NCBI RefSeq assembly: GCF_008831285.2
Contig: NC_045142.1
Location: forward strand, 23,993,300 to 24,057,299
Length of the DNA: 64,000 nucleotides
DNA from: Nymphaea colorata
Lineage: Eukaryota > Streptophyta > Magnoliopsida > Nymphaeales > Nymphaeaceae
Reading direction: 5' to 3'
Shown here piece after piece: positions 36,707 through 49,983 of this stretch. The notes under the pieces are model-generated. The model was given only the letters and a program-made list of their open reading frames with translations, made no database searches and had not been told where the DNA came from. A program made the translations under genes and the position numbers. The stretch's first letter is position 1, and each line of letters starts with the position of its first letter.

Positions 36707-39706
36707 ATGAGGACGAGGGTGAGGGCGACGAGAGATATTATTTCGCTGGAGGAGTACGCCTCTTTCCAAGCCAATCTCGACCTCAATCTCAACCTCACCT
36801 CAGATCAACTCAACCAGGTCTCTCTCTTTCTCTCTCATCATCCTCACCATCACCACCATCATTTTTTCACGGTCGCATGAGCTACTGAATGCGTGTTTTC
36901 CTGCTATGGAAACACCGGCATTCATCAGCATTGTCGTTGCCATCGCCGTCGCTGTCCTTGACGCTATCCTCATGAACCCAGAGAGGAACGGAAAATTCAT
37001 CAATGGATCGCCCTCTCTTTCATTGTTCATGGCTTTCTATTGGAACCAGGAATCGTACGTCGACTGCAGACGCTTGATGTCCTTTTCGCATTCTGAAAAA
37101 GTTAGGGCATCACGGTTGTGGAAGCTAGGATTTCGATCATTTCTTTTCCGTCTTAGGGTTTCTACGACATTATCCATTTCAGTTTCAGAACTCAGCGTCT
37201 TGGGTTTCCCATGCATGCCCGTCAGATGCCGTCGTTGATATTCTTTTTCCCATCTCCTGAGATCCTTGTTTGGTTTGCCTTCTTCCCTGTTCAGATTCTG
37301 AGCATGCATGGATTCTGCAAACTCTATCGAGCAAAGGTACGCGATTTCTCTTCTTCCTTCGATTTTTAAGGGGACAATGAATCGATCGCTTCGATTTTCC
37401 TCCATTTTCTTTCGTTGTTTCTTGATTTCTCTTGTGAATTTGTGGTCGCGATTCTTGGTCTCACTGTGGCATATCCAGACGTGTTTTTGTTCCCATTATT
37501 CTGAGTGCCGTGAGCTATCGGCAATTCTGCTGTGGATATCTCTAAACAATTGTTGGGATTGGCTGTTCGAAGAAAGTTGGAAGTCAGGAGGCGGGCGGCA
37601 ACAGACGGCACGGCGAATACGAGGGACGCAGTCTAGACTGTAGTGTTACTAAAATCGGTTTATGTACCGAGTCGGCGGGCATGCCCCCGATCCAGTTAAT
37701 GCGCCGATACAATGATTCGGGCGAATCGGTCTAAAGCAAAAAATCATTGCTGTTAATTAAACAAATGAAAAACCGTATAAAATATAAAAAAATTATAATA
37801 TACTAAGAATCTACTTAATACTTGACACATGTCCCTTTTACACAACCGAATCAGTTTGCCACCGTTTCAAATTGAATGGGCCGATTCATGAAAAACAACC
37901 TTGTAGTCCTTAAACGGATCAGATTTAAATCAGATGTGTAGTTTATGATAGCCGTTTTTTCATATATCTATATATTCTGATTGAAATTCATATTTGGGTT
38001 TTTTTGGATTAACTTTGGATTCCAAATCCAACTTTTAAACCAAATCCAAACCATATTAGATACATTGAGTATAAAATATTTATTTAAAACTATATCCAAT
38101 CTGAACCTGAGTTCAGTTAATATTCACTTAAACCTGAATTTGAATCTTACCTGATGTCATTTCTTGTGTATGAATCTGATCTGAATTCTCAAATGGACAT
38201 CAAAGGGACACTCTTCACTGATTTTCGTGTCCGAAGGACACTCTTATACATAACATAGAAAATATTTAAATATATTAATTTGACAATTAAAAAAAAAAAA
38301 ACCTTGAGGGGCTGGGGTCAATAGTTGTCCATATTTGAGTGGTTTATCTCTGTTCTTCTTCCTTGAATTGGAATACGCATGGAATCCACGACAGCTCAAC
38401 TTGATTAGAATAAGCGTACTTTGGCAGGTTAGAACTCACCAAGAGCAAGCAATCATGTTGGCATTTCAGCTCAGGTGAAGATAAACATATTCTTCAATAA
38501 CATAAAAGACTATTCTTAAGGGATGTTTGATACCAAGTACAAACCCACCAAGATATGGTAGGTTTATTCATGGTGTAGAGAGCCGGGGGATCCCTTGGAC
38601 TCTGTCATTTTCTTTTCGCATTTATTTCAAAAGATGGGAACCACAAATTAACTTCACTTGTGTTTGATGTCTCTTTGTATTCCAAAAAGATAGATCATCA
38701 AACACCTTCTTCGGTTGGGAGAAGTAGCTGCAAGCAGGAATTTATCAAAGAATTTAGCTGAAATTACTGCTTGCAATTTCACTTGCATGGGAGTAAATAT
38801 CCAAGTCATTTGGGGAGCCTTTTAGGTCTGAGACCTGATAGTTAGACTTGGGGTGGCCATAAAAAGGAGTTTTGGGTCGGGCCGAGTTTAACTCTGCCCT
38901 ACAATATACATGTAAAAAAAAAAAAAAATCTTTTTATTATATTTTTACATATTTTTATTATAAATGTATTTATGTATTAAATTTATATACTTCAAATGCT
39001 TTTATTTTATATAAAAATCGGCGTCAGCTCAGGCTCCCGGTCGGTCGCATATTTTCAACAGTTTACATCTCTGTCACACGATCACTTTTCTTTACAGAAT
39101 CGCAGTCACACTTAAAAAGGGAAACAACGATGCAAAGAGACTCATATGGAAAAGGTGAATTGTGAAAAGTTCTTTATCTGAAAATATATTTTGTCACAAG
39201 TGAAATAGTCCTTTAAACTTAAGTAATTACAGTGCCCCGATCTCTTCTCTTCTCGTGCTACTAAGTTTGCAAGAGTGCAGGTTCACCTGCTGGAGGCGCT
39301 GGGCTCGGTGCAGCTGGTGAGCCCGTTCAGGTCCACGCTGGTAGTGGGTGCGAGGCCCGCGCCATTGACGCCTGACGACGTCGCCCTCGACGCGGCGGAC
39401 CTCAACTGGAGGGAATGCCCCATGGTGTCCATGAATTCCTTAACGTTGGGCAGCGCTGCGATGGCAGCGGCGGCGGCGGAGGTGGAGGAAGTGGGAGGAG
39501 CTTCACATTTGCTGCAGAATGTAGCGGAGGCCAGGCGCCAGCGGTCGAGCTTTGCCCTGGGGCCACCCCTCCACCGTCAGGCCATCCCCAAGAAGAAGCG
39601 GACCAGGCGCGTCAAAGTCGCCGAGGCCGAGCTGCTGGTTACCGCCTTGTTCGGCAGCAATGGCTCCCCCCCCATGGTCGACGACGTTCTCGGCCTAAGC
39701 CGCTGA
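36707..39706 (+). CDS. Small plant-specific protein, DUF7787-like
   Basis: Exons are 36707-36817 (37 codons), 37295-37336 (14 codons) and 39281-39706 (141 aa plus stop), all phase 0, giving 192 aa. The order of motifs matches a plant family I know as DUF7787: ISLEEYASF, then LTSDQLNQ joined to ILSMHGFCKLYRAK, then VHLLEALGSVQLVSPFRSTL, a conserved LNWRECPMVSMNSL, and a basic KKKRTRRVK near the C-terminus that could be a nuclear signal. The second exon is only 42 bases. The third exon is very GC-rich (Ala-rich AAMAAAAAEVEEVGG) compared with its surroundings. Function is unknown and the family name is from memory. Intron 2 (1.9 kb) holds a family A repeat copy near 37920-38210 and a family B-like block near 38850-39050. 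An overlapping ORF at 36906-37238 in intron 1 is not coding. Confidence 0.8.
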
Positions 39707-42700
39707 AGACCCAACATACACACTGACAAAAGAAGAGAGAGAGGGAGAGAGAGCGCGACGTTTGTTTGGACAGCAATGGCTGCTTCGCTCCATATGTGGC
39801 ATCTGGCTCGGTGAGGATGAGGTGCAACGCTAATTGAACGAAAGTTGTTGAAAATTACATTTCACAAATCAATTTTTTTGATCATTTTCCCTTATAAAAA
39901 CTTAACTATGATCTACATGTTGGCACTTAGAATTGAACAGTTAAATTGATTTAGTTGCTATTTTGGTCAGACGTTTAAAAGATCCAAAATTTCAGGGCAT
40001 GAAACTTTTGAAATGTTCTAAGTTGCAAAAATTTTAGTTGCCCAACTGGAAAAATCCAAATGCATATTATGTGTGGGACTCAAGAAAGGTGTGACACACA
40101 AAAGGCTCCAAAAGAGCCTCTAAAGCGAAAGATTCAACACCGTCTTTTAATCTGCCAGTATAATATTTCAGTCATTAACCATCAAAATAATATCATCAAA
40201 TGATGTTTAAGAAAACTATATAAAATAAATAAAATAAAATCTGAAATTGTATAAAAATAATGGAAACATGGAATAGCCATTATAGATGGCACTTTTGTAT
40301 GGGCAGGTGAAACACGATTTGCCGCCTAAGTTGGGCTATTTTAATTTTTGCAACGCGGCATAGAATATGAAGCTTCTTAGAGGGCGAGATCTTAGTGGCC
40401 CTACTTGGGTGTATCTATGATCATAAAGAAATTGGAAACAAATAAAATGAGTGTGTTAAAAACATTAATCTGCTTATTGATTGTTGGGCGTCGTGTGTTG
40501 TATAAGCTAAAACCGATATGCTTCTAGTTGATTCAAGGGTTGAAGTGGGTATTTACTAAATCCAAATAATCAGAGTGACATGATAACATCCACACTGATA
40601 ATTGGATAAATAAGATATATTTGGCATTTCTGACCACCTACCAGATCTGTAAAGGAGATATAGAGCACCAAAGCACCTCACAATTTACAATTTTTAGCCC
40701 AACAATAAAATTGATAAGGCTGCATGAGTTTGGGAAACTAGATCCGGCATGATTTCTTGATATTTTTAGGTGAGTAGGAGAAGTATTTCATCTTAGTGCT
40801 TATAAGAGAGTCGAAACTCTCACCCAATTCATTGTCTTAGTAGCGTACGCCATTTGCTTTTGGTCCATCGAGGTGCCACCCTCGCTGCACTTGAACTTGC
40901 ATAACAGTGACCTTCTTTTTGCGAGTTGATGCTATGGGGTTTCGAAACAGAAACTAACCACCTACTAGCCCCTCCTCAGCCTGTTGCACAAACCCCTTCA
41001 GGAAGAGTCTCTTCATATTTATTTATTGAATCATCACTGAATGCTAGTAAAAATAACAATTTGATTTACTTTCACATTTCATATTTACTCGAATATAAGA
41101 ACATAAAAGCAAAACTAGTAACTGTGATCAACCAGTGAAAATACTGATTTCTGTTCAGGATTTTGATATCCAGGTTATGCAAAACAAGGCAGTATGTTGT
41201 ACTTATAATGAAAAAACAGGATCAATTTTATGAAACAGTTATTCAGGAAGATCATTATTCTTTTGCTTTTCTCTAGAAAAGTAACATCGAGTGGACCTGA
41301 TGGCAAGGAATCTCTCATGCATTGGTCTTCAAAAAAGAAATCCCTGCAATCTATGGTTTTCTCAGTCTTTCTATTGTTCTTTTAAAATTTAGTACGACCT
41401 TCAAAAGGCTATTTACTTTTCTCATTCTGCAAGTTGAACTTAGAATTGTGCACGCCACAGCAACAGTCTTTTTATCATTTCCAAGTGGACAACTTTGGTC
41501 ATAGCAAAAGAAAAAGATTCGAGAACTTGAGGCTTAACAAGACAAAGGATTTTCGCTCTTGGTTTTTCACTTTTTACCTCAGTCATTTACCCTTGCCCAA
41601 ATAGAAGCCCTTTCTTCTTCTTCTCTCTCTCTCTCTCAATTACTCAGTAAGTGAAACCAAAAGTGCAAGCTTTTAGAAGACATATTCACAATGCACACCA
41701 TGTTGGCAGCTCTCTGCACCACTGTAATAGCTAGTAGTAAAGATGCAGGTAGATGTAACTAGCAATTTGACAGAAAAAGGAAGTATGGCAGTAAATGAAA
41801 AAGTTGGTGGCTTGGTATCTAAGGTGAAAATCACCTTTATTGCCCATTAAATATCTTGCAAGAGATTTAAAAAGAATTCAAATATTTCCACATGCAGTCA
41901 GGCATTGTGGCAGGTCAAAACTCAGCAAGTGTCCCAAGAATGCACGAGACAGTGAAGTGATTGAAAGCCTCTCAACATAAGAGGAAAGCAGAAAGGAATG
42001 AAAAAGCAATCCAAGTTCAACAAACCCCAAAAAAGACAGAAGAAATATGGGAGGCCCAGTGAGCCTGTGAAGTAAAACCCTAAGAATTGAACTGGAACCA
42101 AGGATGTTGGTAGAGAAGAACAAGTGCCCAACTTGGAAAGGAAATAAATGGTGTTCTGCCTTTATAGTTTATGGTTATGGCAGAGGAATGATAAAAGGGG
42201 CAGAGGGTTTCACATGAGAGCCATTATTCTTCCTGCATGCTGCTGCTTCAACTAATTTCACTTTGTCATGTGGGTTCAGTCAGGAATTTGAGATGACTTG
42301 AGGACTAAGTTACAACTAAGAAATAGTAAGCCTGCTCACAGATATTGCTGACATGTTGAAAAATATCATGATTTTATCATTATATCATGTTTATAACTTT
42401 TTCAATAATGATATTATTTTATTTTGTATGTATGTATGCGTGTGTGCACTGATTATGAGTCATATGACCAAATTTATTATTGGTTTCTAAGGTGCTTCTT
42501 GTTAAAGCTACACTTATATATATACACACACACACACCAAACACTTAGGACATGGATAAAAACCAGACCCATTGATTTTTTTGTTTAAAAACTATTTTAA
42601 ATACAATATAAACATCTTAATATATTTATAAAGACTATCTTGATATAAAACATAATTTGTTCAAGTTATTTTAATGAAAAACGTTGATTTTTTTATTATC

Positions 42701-43494
42701 TTTTCATGGGGGCCATTCATTTTTTCTTATTATAAAAACACCACTAAAATCTAATAAATGATAAACTTAGTGAATGTTTTGCATCAGCCCATTCTTACGA
42801 TCATATCAATAAACTTAGATTGCAAGAAAAACACATTAAAAAATAAGAAACAAAGTTTGGTTTTTATCTCTGAACTTCTTGTAATCTTGTAATCTTGTGT
42901 GTGTGTGTGTCTATGTATATATATATATAACTTAGAATTCTTTAAACCTCCTTGTAAATGGGATTTGTGACTACGATGGTGGAGTGAGAGGATCAGTTAG
43001 GCACGAGGGGCGAGCGTGTGGGCGGACGGTCACACGAGTGGTTGAGCAGCAGGCTTTGGGCGACGCTACGATCCATATGAAGCAAAGAAGTAAGGTGGGG
43101 ATGACATGGTATGGCATCTGAACTCTGATGCCGACTGCTGGTATGTTATTTGTTGGCCGTAGAACGTGGCCCCATTGATGGCCGTCGACAGCTCTCTCTC
43201 TCTCTCTCTCTCTTCCTGTTTTAGAGCACTCTGCCATGGAGTATGGAAAAGTAAACGCTTCTTTCTCTCTTTTGGGATCATGGGTTTTGGAAAAGCAGAG
43301 CAGAAGGGGCTGGCAATGGACGTTCAGAGAGAGAAACACAGCGGAAATGAAGCGGCTGACATTCGACGTTTAGAGAGAGAGACCATCACGCTCTCCCTGG
43401 CTCTGTCAGTCGTTTGCTTTCACCATTTGAATTCTTCATCTTCAAGTTCTGCGCTCTTTTGGCTGCTGGTTAAAGTCCAGATTGCCTTGCCATG

Positions 43495-43498
<4 letters not shown>

Positions 43499-43529
<31 letters not shown>
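43499..43529. repeat. (CT)n microsatellite
   Basis: About 31 bases of uninterrupted CT dinucleotides followed by a TGCAG. A shorter CT run lies about 300 bases to the left at 43190-43213. Neither is attached to a recognised gene. Confidence 0.9.
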
Positions 43530-43532
<3 letters not shown>

Positions 43533-44236
43533 GGAATAACTAGAACATGTAGATTTGCTTTGAATTGTTTCTTTGTTCATTTTTTTAAAAGAAACTAGCG
43601 GCACATTACACTGTCGATTTTGGAGCGAGCAAATCTTGGACAGTGCAATTAGGGAACATCGATGGGTTTTTAAAGCTTGAAAAATTAATAACTCAAAAAT
43701 TTGAATGCGAAAAATCATATTTTATAAAAAAAAGAAGACATGCAACAACTGGTTTGAAGCATTGGACTTCACTGAACACATCTAGAGCTTGGGATCTGTC
43801 AAAAAGGACATATAGGGAGCCCCCAAAACTTGTTTATGTGAAAATAAGTTCTTTTAAGGAAATTTTAAAAACTGATTTTGGAGTTTGGGTGAACAAATCA
43901 CGGTTTTTTATTCTTTTTCCTTTGGTGGTGGAGGAAGGAGGGATTAGGCTGTGACATCTCTTCTTCTGCAAAAGATTCTCTACCCATATTACTCTCAAAA
44001 CCAGGTTTTGTCAAACTTGTGTTTTTCTCTTGCAGTTTTAATGTCACCTGAACACTTCAAGAATATTGTTTTGCTTCCAAAACTGCATTGTAGAATGTTA
44101 TCCATTCGCCTACAGTTTCTCTTTCTCTACCCATATATATATATATATCTATCTATATATATATATCATATGTGGTCCTGCTGAAACTTAAAGACAATTT
44201 CATATATGGTCCAAGCCAGGAGAACTAATTACATTA

Positions 44237-44401
44237 AGAGGCTGTTTGGCATGACAAACGTTGTATAAGTGTTTCATGAATCTTCCCAAATATTAGGATA
44301 TACTCGTTGACTACTTGAACAAGTATTCCATAAATTTGTCCCAATATTTATGTTAGATTTATGGAACAGTTACACAGTGTTCCTCATGCCAAATAGCCCT
44401 A
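44237..44401. mobile_element. MITE-like element with inverted ends
   Basis: The left end gaggctgtttggcatgac and the right end, read on the other strand (agggctatttggcatgag), match in 14 of 18 positions. The arms continue as inverted similarity (gtgtttcatgaatct against ctgttccataaatct). The element is about 165 bases with no coding capacity, in keeping with a hAT-type MITE. A clear target duplication was not found beyond a possible 'taa/aa'. Confidence 0.6.
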
Positions 44402-44881
44402 AAAATCAGATTGGAAGTGGATGAGACACAAAGAAATGAGAATCTTCAAACCAGAACTGCACAACCCCTATCAGTAACACACAGATCAAATTTATGTAAA
44501 AGATTATGGTTCCTGAATTGCACATCTATGATGTTATACCATCAAAACAACACTTTTTGTTCTGGTGAAAAGAATTGCTGGCTGAAGGAAAAACCCTTGA
44601 TCTGTTTATCATCAGTCCTCCAATTGCCAAAAACCTTTAGATGTCTCTGTTCAGCTGGGTAAATGAGTTTCTCAAGTTGGAAAAATTGATCTTTCCGCAG
44701 GCCTTTTCTTGTCAACAAAGTCAGTTTCACCAGTTATTTTTGCCATATAGTTGTTGTCCTTATAGACATCACAATTTGAATGCATTCCATAACTTGTGAC
44801 AGTGTGCAATCAATTTGTTTCCAACCAAGCAAAGTCATAATCTGAGAAGCCTAATCGTTTTTGCCAATGGGAGGAGGAAGA

Positions 44882-44884
<3 letters not shown>

Positions 44885-44915
<31 letters not shown>
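44885..44915. repeat. (GA)n microsatellite
   Basis: Roughly 30 bases of GA dinucleotides lie about 1 kb upstream of the TPD1-like start codon. It could bind GAGA-type factors but is too far away to assign a role. Confidence 0.9.
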
Positions 44916-44918
<3 letters not shown>

Positions 44919-45684
44919 AAAGAGAGTTGATTAGGCTAAGTAGTTGATAGATGACAAACAAATGTCCCGTTCCTAGACATAGGGCCAAATTATGAGTTCA
45001 TATATGACTAGTCGTGAACTAAAATGAAAAAATGCTCATCAAAAAGAAAGAAAAAGTTCACCATATCCATGTATTTGTCTTATGCCTGGCATAAAGGCTC
45101 ATGGGGCTCACAAAAAAGTAGTGAATATTCCTACAAATTAATCCATGGATAGATTCGACCATGCATATGCAGCAAGGGTTCATCATCTGGACCACCAACC
45201 AATTAACTAACCAATTCTAGGCTTGGCCTTCATCTATATCCATTACATGATCCTACAGACTTAGTTGCTTGTGTCCAAAAGTTGGTCAGGACAACTTTTC
45301 ATTAGGGTTTTTCTGGTTTTTCTGATCAAATCATACCCATTTTGAACTAAGGGGTTTGATTCTAGAGAGAGAAAGATACCTCAAAGAGAACAAGCCAAAA
45401 TCTATCACATTTCATGCCTAGAATGTGATTTTCTAAAGATACTTGTACTGAAACTAATTTTAGCTTCATTGGTGCATGGACAGAAATAGTGCAATTAATT
45501 GTGTTAAGGCCCAGCCAGTTCTATTTTTCCCTATCTGCACAAGAATAAAGTAGCAGCAAAAGGCTCCTTACTAGAGTGGAACTATAAGGAGTGGTCCTTC
45601 TGCTGCTCTTTGAACCAACCCTGCCTATTGCCTATGGAATCCCTTATCTATTTTTAGGAATCAAGCCATACCTCATTCCTCCTC

Positions 45685-45811
45685 CCCCTAGAATCCATCT
45701 CCAACACTACATTTACCTCCTTTTCCTTATAAGTTACAACCATCTCTGCCCCTAGAATCTAGCTCCAACACTACATTTACCTCCCTTTCCCTCTTCTTAC
45801 AACCTTCTCTC
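45685..45811 (+). repeat. Tandem duplication upstream of the TPD1-like gene
   Basis: Two adjacent copies of about 64 bases, 45685-45748 and 45749-45811, share cccctagaatc, ctccaacactacatttacct and a cy-rich tail. They lie 120-245 bases before the ATG, so they fall in the proximal promoter or 5' leader. A CT-rich stretch (45808-45838) follows directly. Confidence 0.8.
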
Positions 45812-45930
45812 TCTCTCTCTTCCCTCTCTTCTCTCTCTACGATACAAGCACAAGGGAGGCGTTGTAGTCTTGTAGAGCTCAGGACAGATGACAAGCAGCC
45901 ATTAGTGAGGTTTTGAAGCCTTTCATCATT

Positions 45931-46617
45931 ATGAGAGCTGCTTGTGTGCTCTTCTTCATCTGCTCAATCATGCTTACATTCTTCAGTGGATCTTGTCTCG
46001 TGGGTATGCAGCCAACAACCAACTTTCTCTTTTCAGTTTTTCCGTCCTCTTTACTCGTTGTGGAACTCTATGTACTAAAACCACGGATTTTTCTTTCTTC
46101 TTCACTGCACAGATACTTCCAACGCCACTCTGAACAAGAAAGAACCGAAGGAAACATCAGAGCGTTCAAGAAGCAGGAAGTTGGTCACATATGGTAGGCA
46201 CCATGACTGTAATCTCACTACAGTAACTCCTTTTCTTGTTGATTACCAATTTTCAATGCATTCCATATGCCATGGTATGAAAGCCTCTTAACTTCTCACT
46301 CTTTCTTTGGTACAGGAATGTGTACAAACAGAGACATCAGCATCTCACAGGTCAGGGAGTCGTCAACAGGCATTCCGCAGTACATAGTTCAGATTGTGAA
46401 CACCTGCATGTCTGGTTGTGCTCCCTCAAACATACATCTTCACTGTGGCTGGTTCGCTTCTGCCAAGATTGTGAACCCCAGGACCTTCAAGAGAGTCTCA
46501 TATGACGATTGCCTTGTGAACGAGGGCCTGCCCCTTAAGAACAGCCAGATCATTAGGTTCACATACTCGAACTCTTTCATGTACCCACTTCAATTGAAGT
46601 CTGCTAGATTCTGCTGA
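45931..46617 (+). CDS. TPD1-like secreted cysteine-rich peptide
   Basis: Exons are 45931-46003, 46113-46193 and 46316-46617, 456 bases and 151 aa in phase. Residues 1-24 (MRAACVLFFICSIMLTFFSG...) form a signal peptide. A variable basic linker (NKKEPKETSERSRSRK) leads to the conserved TPD1 domain: CTNRDISISQ, GIPQYIVQIVNTC, GCAPSNIHLHCGWFASAKIVNP, FKRVSYDDCLVNEG, and the end FTYSNSFMYPLQLKSARFC. The six or so conserved cysteines of the domain are present. TPD1 is the ligand of the receptor kinase EMS1/EXS and specifies tapetum in anthers; TPD1-like paralogues act in other organs, so orthology to TPD1 itself is not settled. The ATG at 45931 is chosen because it starts the signal peptide. Confidence 0.92.
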
Positions 46618-49600
46618 AAACAATAAGAAAAAGTTGGGTTTCTTTAGGGTTTCTGGTAAAATTCTTCCATCTCCAAGATACCCACAAAGGGAAAGAGGAT
46701 ACCCACAAGCCGTATATACTTTTTTTCTGCTTTTTGACAGGCCTACTTGTGTAAAAACGCACCTATGTGTGCACTCTGACCACGAATATCAATATTTATT
46801 GCTATTGTTTGGTATCATAAGAATGTTAAAATTCTGAATATATCTAAGGTCAAAAGCTGCCATCTTGCTAACTGGACGTCTTGAAACTTGAAAGAGTAGG
46901 AAGATTAGTTTCACTCTCAGCAGACAAGCAGGTGGCAGGCTTTGCAGATTATGTTGGCTGATGAATTATTCTTCTATTTCTTTTCTTCAATTCGTATTTC
47001 TTTCTTCTTTCTTCTCTTTCCCTGTCTGTGTTCTAGAGTTGAATTGCCGCCCAGTGTACTGGCTTTTGTCATGGGTGATTGAGGCAACACAGGGACTTTG
47101 TCAGCATGGATTGGTCGGCTAGATTCACCAAAACCCTCATTCAAAGGGACAAAAAAAGAAAAGGGAAAAAGTAGATTTCCAAGTTGATAGAAGGCTGACT
47201 TCATGAAGCAATTACTGGAATACCAACTTAGATACAACTGCCATTTGCGAGATCAGTGTCTTGTTTGACATCTCCTGTTACAGATCCATGGTACACATAT
47301 CACTGGCACTGTCGACTGTACGATGCTATCTAATTAGCAGACGTAGCCTCATAAACATGTTATTTTGTTGAGTCTTGGGCAGAAGAATGTTGAGGGATCA
47401 GAGTATGAAACTCCTGACCTCTTTCAACTCTAAGGCAATGTCATAACCAGGAATTATAAAGTTCTTTACTTCATCAGTTGTGTTATTTTCAAGAACACTT
47501 AATCTTTCGGCGGTGAAAGTAAGGTCCTTCTTAGGCCTTCAATTGTATTCACACTCTAAAAAAAAAAGGTAGTTTAAAAGAGTGATGCTCAGTAGTACAT
47601 ACAGTCGACAGTGAAATAAATTTCAGAGAGAAGGAGAATGTTCATGTTACCTCTAGAACTCCACCAGAAGGAGTAGGGCTGTAGGGGGTGATACTATTCA
47701 CTCAAAGCCAAGAAGAAGGGCACAGCCACCAAGACAAGCAGACAACCCCATCCAAGGGTCTTCCTCCACTGCATTTAATAAGCAGTAAAGTATAACTGTA
47801 AAGTCTTTTCCTTCCTTTTTCCTTTAGAAGACAGCATTTCTTTTCTGTTTTTTTCTTTTCAAAACTGATAAGTTTAATGGGTAACAATAATTATTAACAA
47901 ATTCATGAAATCTCAAAATATCTCTTAATTTCTTTCTCCAACTACCCGGATCATTGTTGCCAGATATGGAATAGGAAGTGAATCTAGAAAAAGTACAAGA
48001 GTTTTCATGTTTCAGTATTTTTCAATTACTTTTTCAACTTAGATATGATAACAATAATATTTTTTTATGTCAAACAAGACAAGATGTAAATCAACGCCAT
48101 TCTTCAGGAAATTATCAGTTTGTTATTTCCTTCTACTGGGAGTTTTGTAGCCAAAGGATTCAGTTTATGAGTTTAAATTTTAACTGTTTTGTGTATAAGC
48201 GGATCGTCTTAAGAGTTAACGATGTTCATCATCTTTGAAGTCAAAAAAGCTGCGTGTCTGAATAAAGCAACAATGATGTTGTCAATAATGAAGCCTTTGG
48301 GGACGGGTTGGTGATTCCAACGTGCAGATAAAGAGTCTGAACTTGGAAATCCTTTGGTCTTTATGTGGTGACAAGTCTCATCCTTGGGAGGATAAAATTT
48401 CTCAATATTTTATGAGTTTTTCTAGAGAAAATCTCCACACTGATCCATTGTATGCTATATAGAATGCATAAGAAACATGAACAATCTATTGGATTTTGCA
48501 TATTAGTACTCATAGCAGCATGACATTTACAGAAAAGGTTCTTTGAAAAAATATAACGTACTTACACGTTATATAGGGATAAGATTTGTTTTTTTTTAAA
48601 AAAAATGCTTTAAATTGAAGTTTTTGCTCACTTTGAGCAGAGTTGTGACCTGTGAGTAGACAAAAGTGGTTTAATGATTTTGATATTTTGGATGTTTCTA
48701 ACGATGTTAATATATTTATTTTGTATTGGATATCCAACCGAATCGTTTCCAAAAATTAATGTCCGATCAAGAAATCAGATTGGATTTGAATTCAGATTTG
48801 GATGTACATAAATATCCGATCTAATTCAAATTCAGATTGAATTCATTTACTCTATATCTAATGCTCTAGCCAAATTCGGTTCAAACTTCGAATTCAGATT
48901 TAGATATGAATGTCACAATCGAATTCAGATTCAGATTTAAATTCTGATATGAGATTTCTTTGTTCATATTGGAATTTGAATTCGAACTTGTGAATATCCG
49001 AAAGAGTGGATATGTTAAGAGTATATCTGATTTCAATTTGATCCGTTGATCAATTGGCAACCCTTGTGTATAAATTATTCCAAGACCTCAACCCAGAATA
49101 AGAGAAGCAAAAGAAAAGGAGCTGGTAGGGTTTTAAAGGCTACATTTAACGCTGCTAATGGAAAGGGAGGAAATAATTGATCGCGTGTCTAAGGTTACAT
49201 TGTTTATGCAAAAATTAAGAAAGCACTTTAGATTTGTTAATTATTCATTATAGGTATATGATTAACAAGAAGTATATTTATTTAAAACATGGGGACAATC
49301 TGCTGTACTGAATGAAAGAAAAGAACAGTTCCTTTTCAATGTTCTTTTTCCAGAGAGAGAAAAAGCAGGTTAGTTTTGGTGTGAATATCAAGGAGAAACA
49401 AGAGAGAGAAAGAAAAAAAAAAAAAACACTTAGGTTGGGTTTGAAATTTGATTTTAACATCTATACCAAAGCGGATTTTAGAAACATACTTTAATGTAAA
49501 AAGTGTATATTTGAAATAAAAAAAAGGGAAGGTGGTCGCCGGGGATCTCGGATCCGCAGTGATAATCTTAGATCCATGTTAATCAAAGACAACCTTGTCT

Positions 49601-49696
49601 TTTTTATTATCATGAGATATCCTTGTTTTTAAACTTCAATTGGATGTTGGAGGAGATGAAACTCTCTAGTCCTTTTGAGTTTCGTTACTACTATGC

Positions 49697-49784
49697 ATTA
49701 AGCGGGTGTGATTAAACACACCACCCAATATAAATGCATCAAGTAGTGTGTGTTGTGAGATGCTAGAAACTATGAAACCTAACT

Positions 49785-49839
<55 letters not shown>

Positions 49840-49930
49840 GCAGGTTTGATCAAACACAACACCCAATATACATGCATGTAGTGTGTTGTGAGATGTTAGA
49901 AACCACAAAACATAAAGATTCGACTCATTA
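49697..49930. repeat. Direct duplication flanking an (AT)n array
   Basis: A segment of about 90 bases (attaagcgggtgtgattaaa ... tgtgagatgctagaaac) is followed by an AT array at 49787-49836 of some 25 units. A diverged second copy (attaagcaggtttgatcaaa ... tgtgagatgttagaaac) comes after it. A compound TA/GA microsatellite at 49931-49994 follows directly. The unit is not recognised. Confidence 0.75.
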
Positions 49931-49931
49931 T

Positions 49932-49983
<52 letters not shown>

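Larger units (their letters stand above)
39707..45684. other. Intergenic DNA between the DUF7787-like and TPD1-like genes
   Basis: No gene was recognised in this 6-kb stretch. It holds AT-rich family DNA at about 42530-42860 (shared with 960-1400), CT runs at 43190-43213 and 43499-43529, a MITE-like element at 44237-44401 and a GA run at 44885-44915. Minus-strand ORFs at 41878-42131 overlap in two frames and have no known motif. The plus-strand ORF at 43166-43495 is CT-repeat-derived. Confidence 0.45.

Noticed and set aside
41878-42131. Overlapping minus-strand ORFs rich in Leu and Phe, possibly a small secreted peptide
   Set aside because: Two frames are open over the same bases, which points to low stop-codon density rather than coding, and no signal-peptide plus conserved C-terminal motif was seen.
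46974-47237. 87-aa minus-strand ORF with basic Lys-rich tail
   Set aside because: The tail comes from a TTC/TTT-rich tract, there is no known domain, and the ORF lies in the likely 3' flank of the TPD1-like gene.
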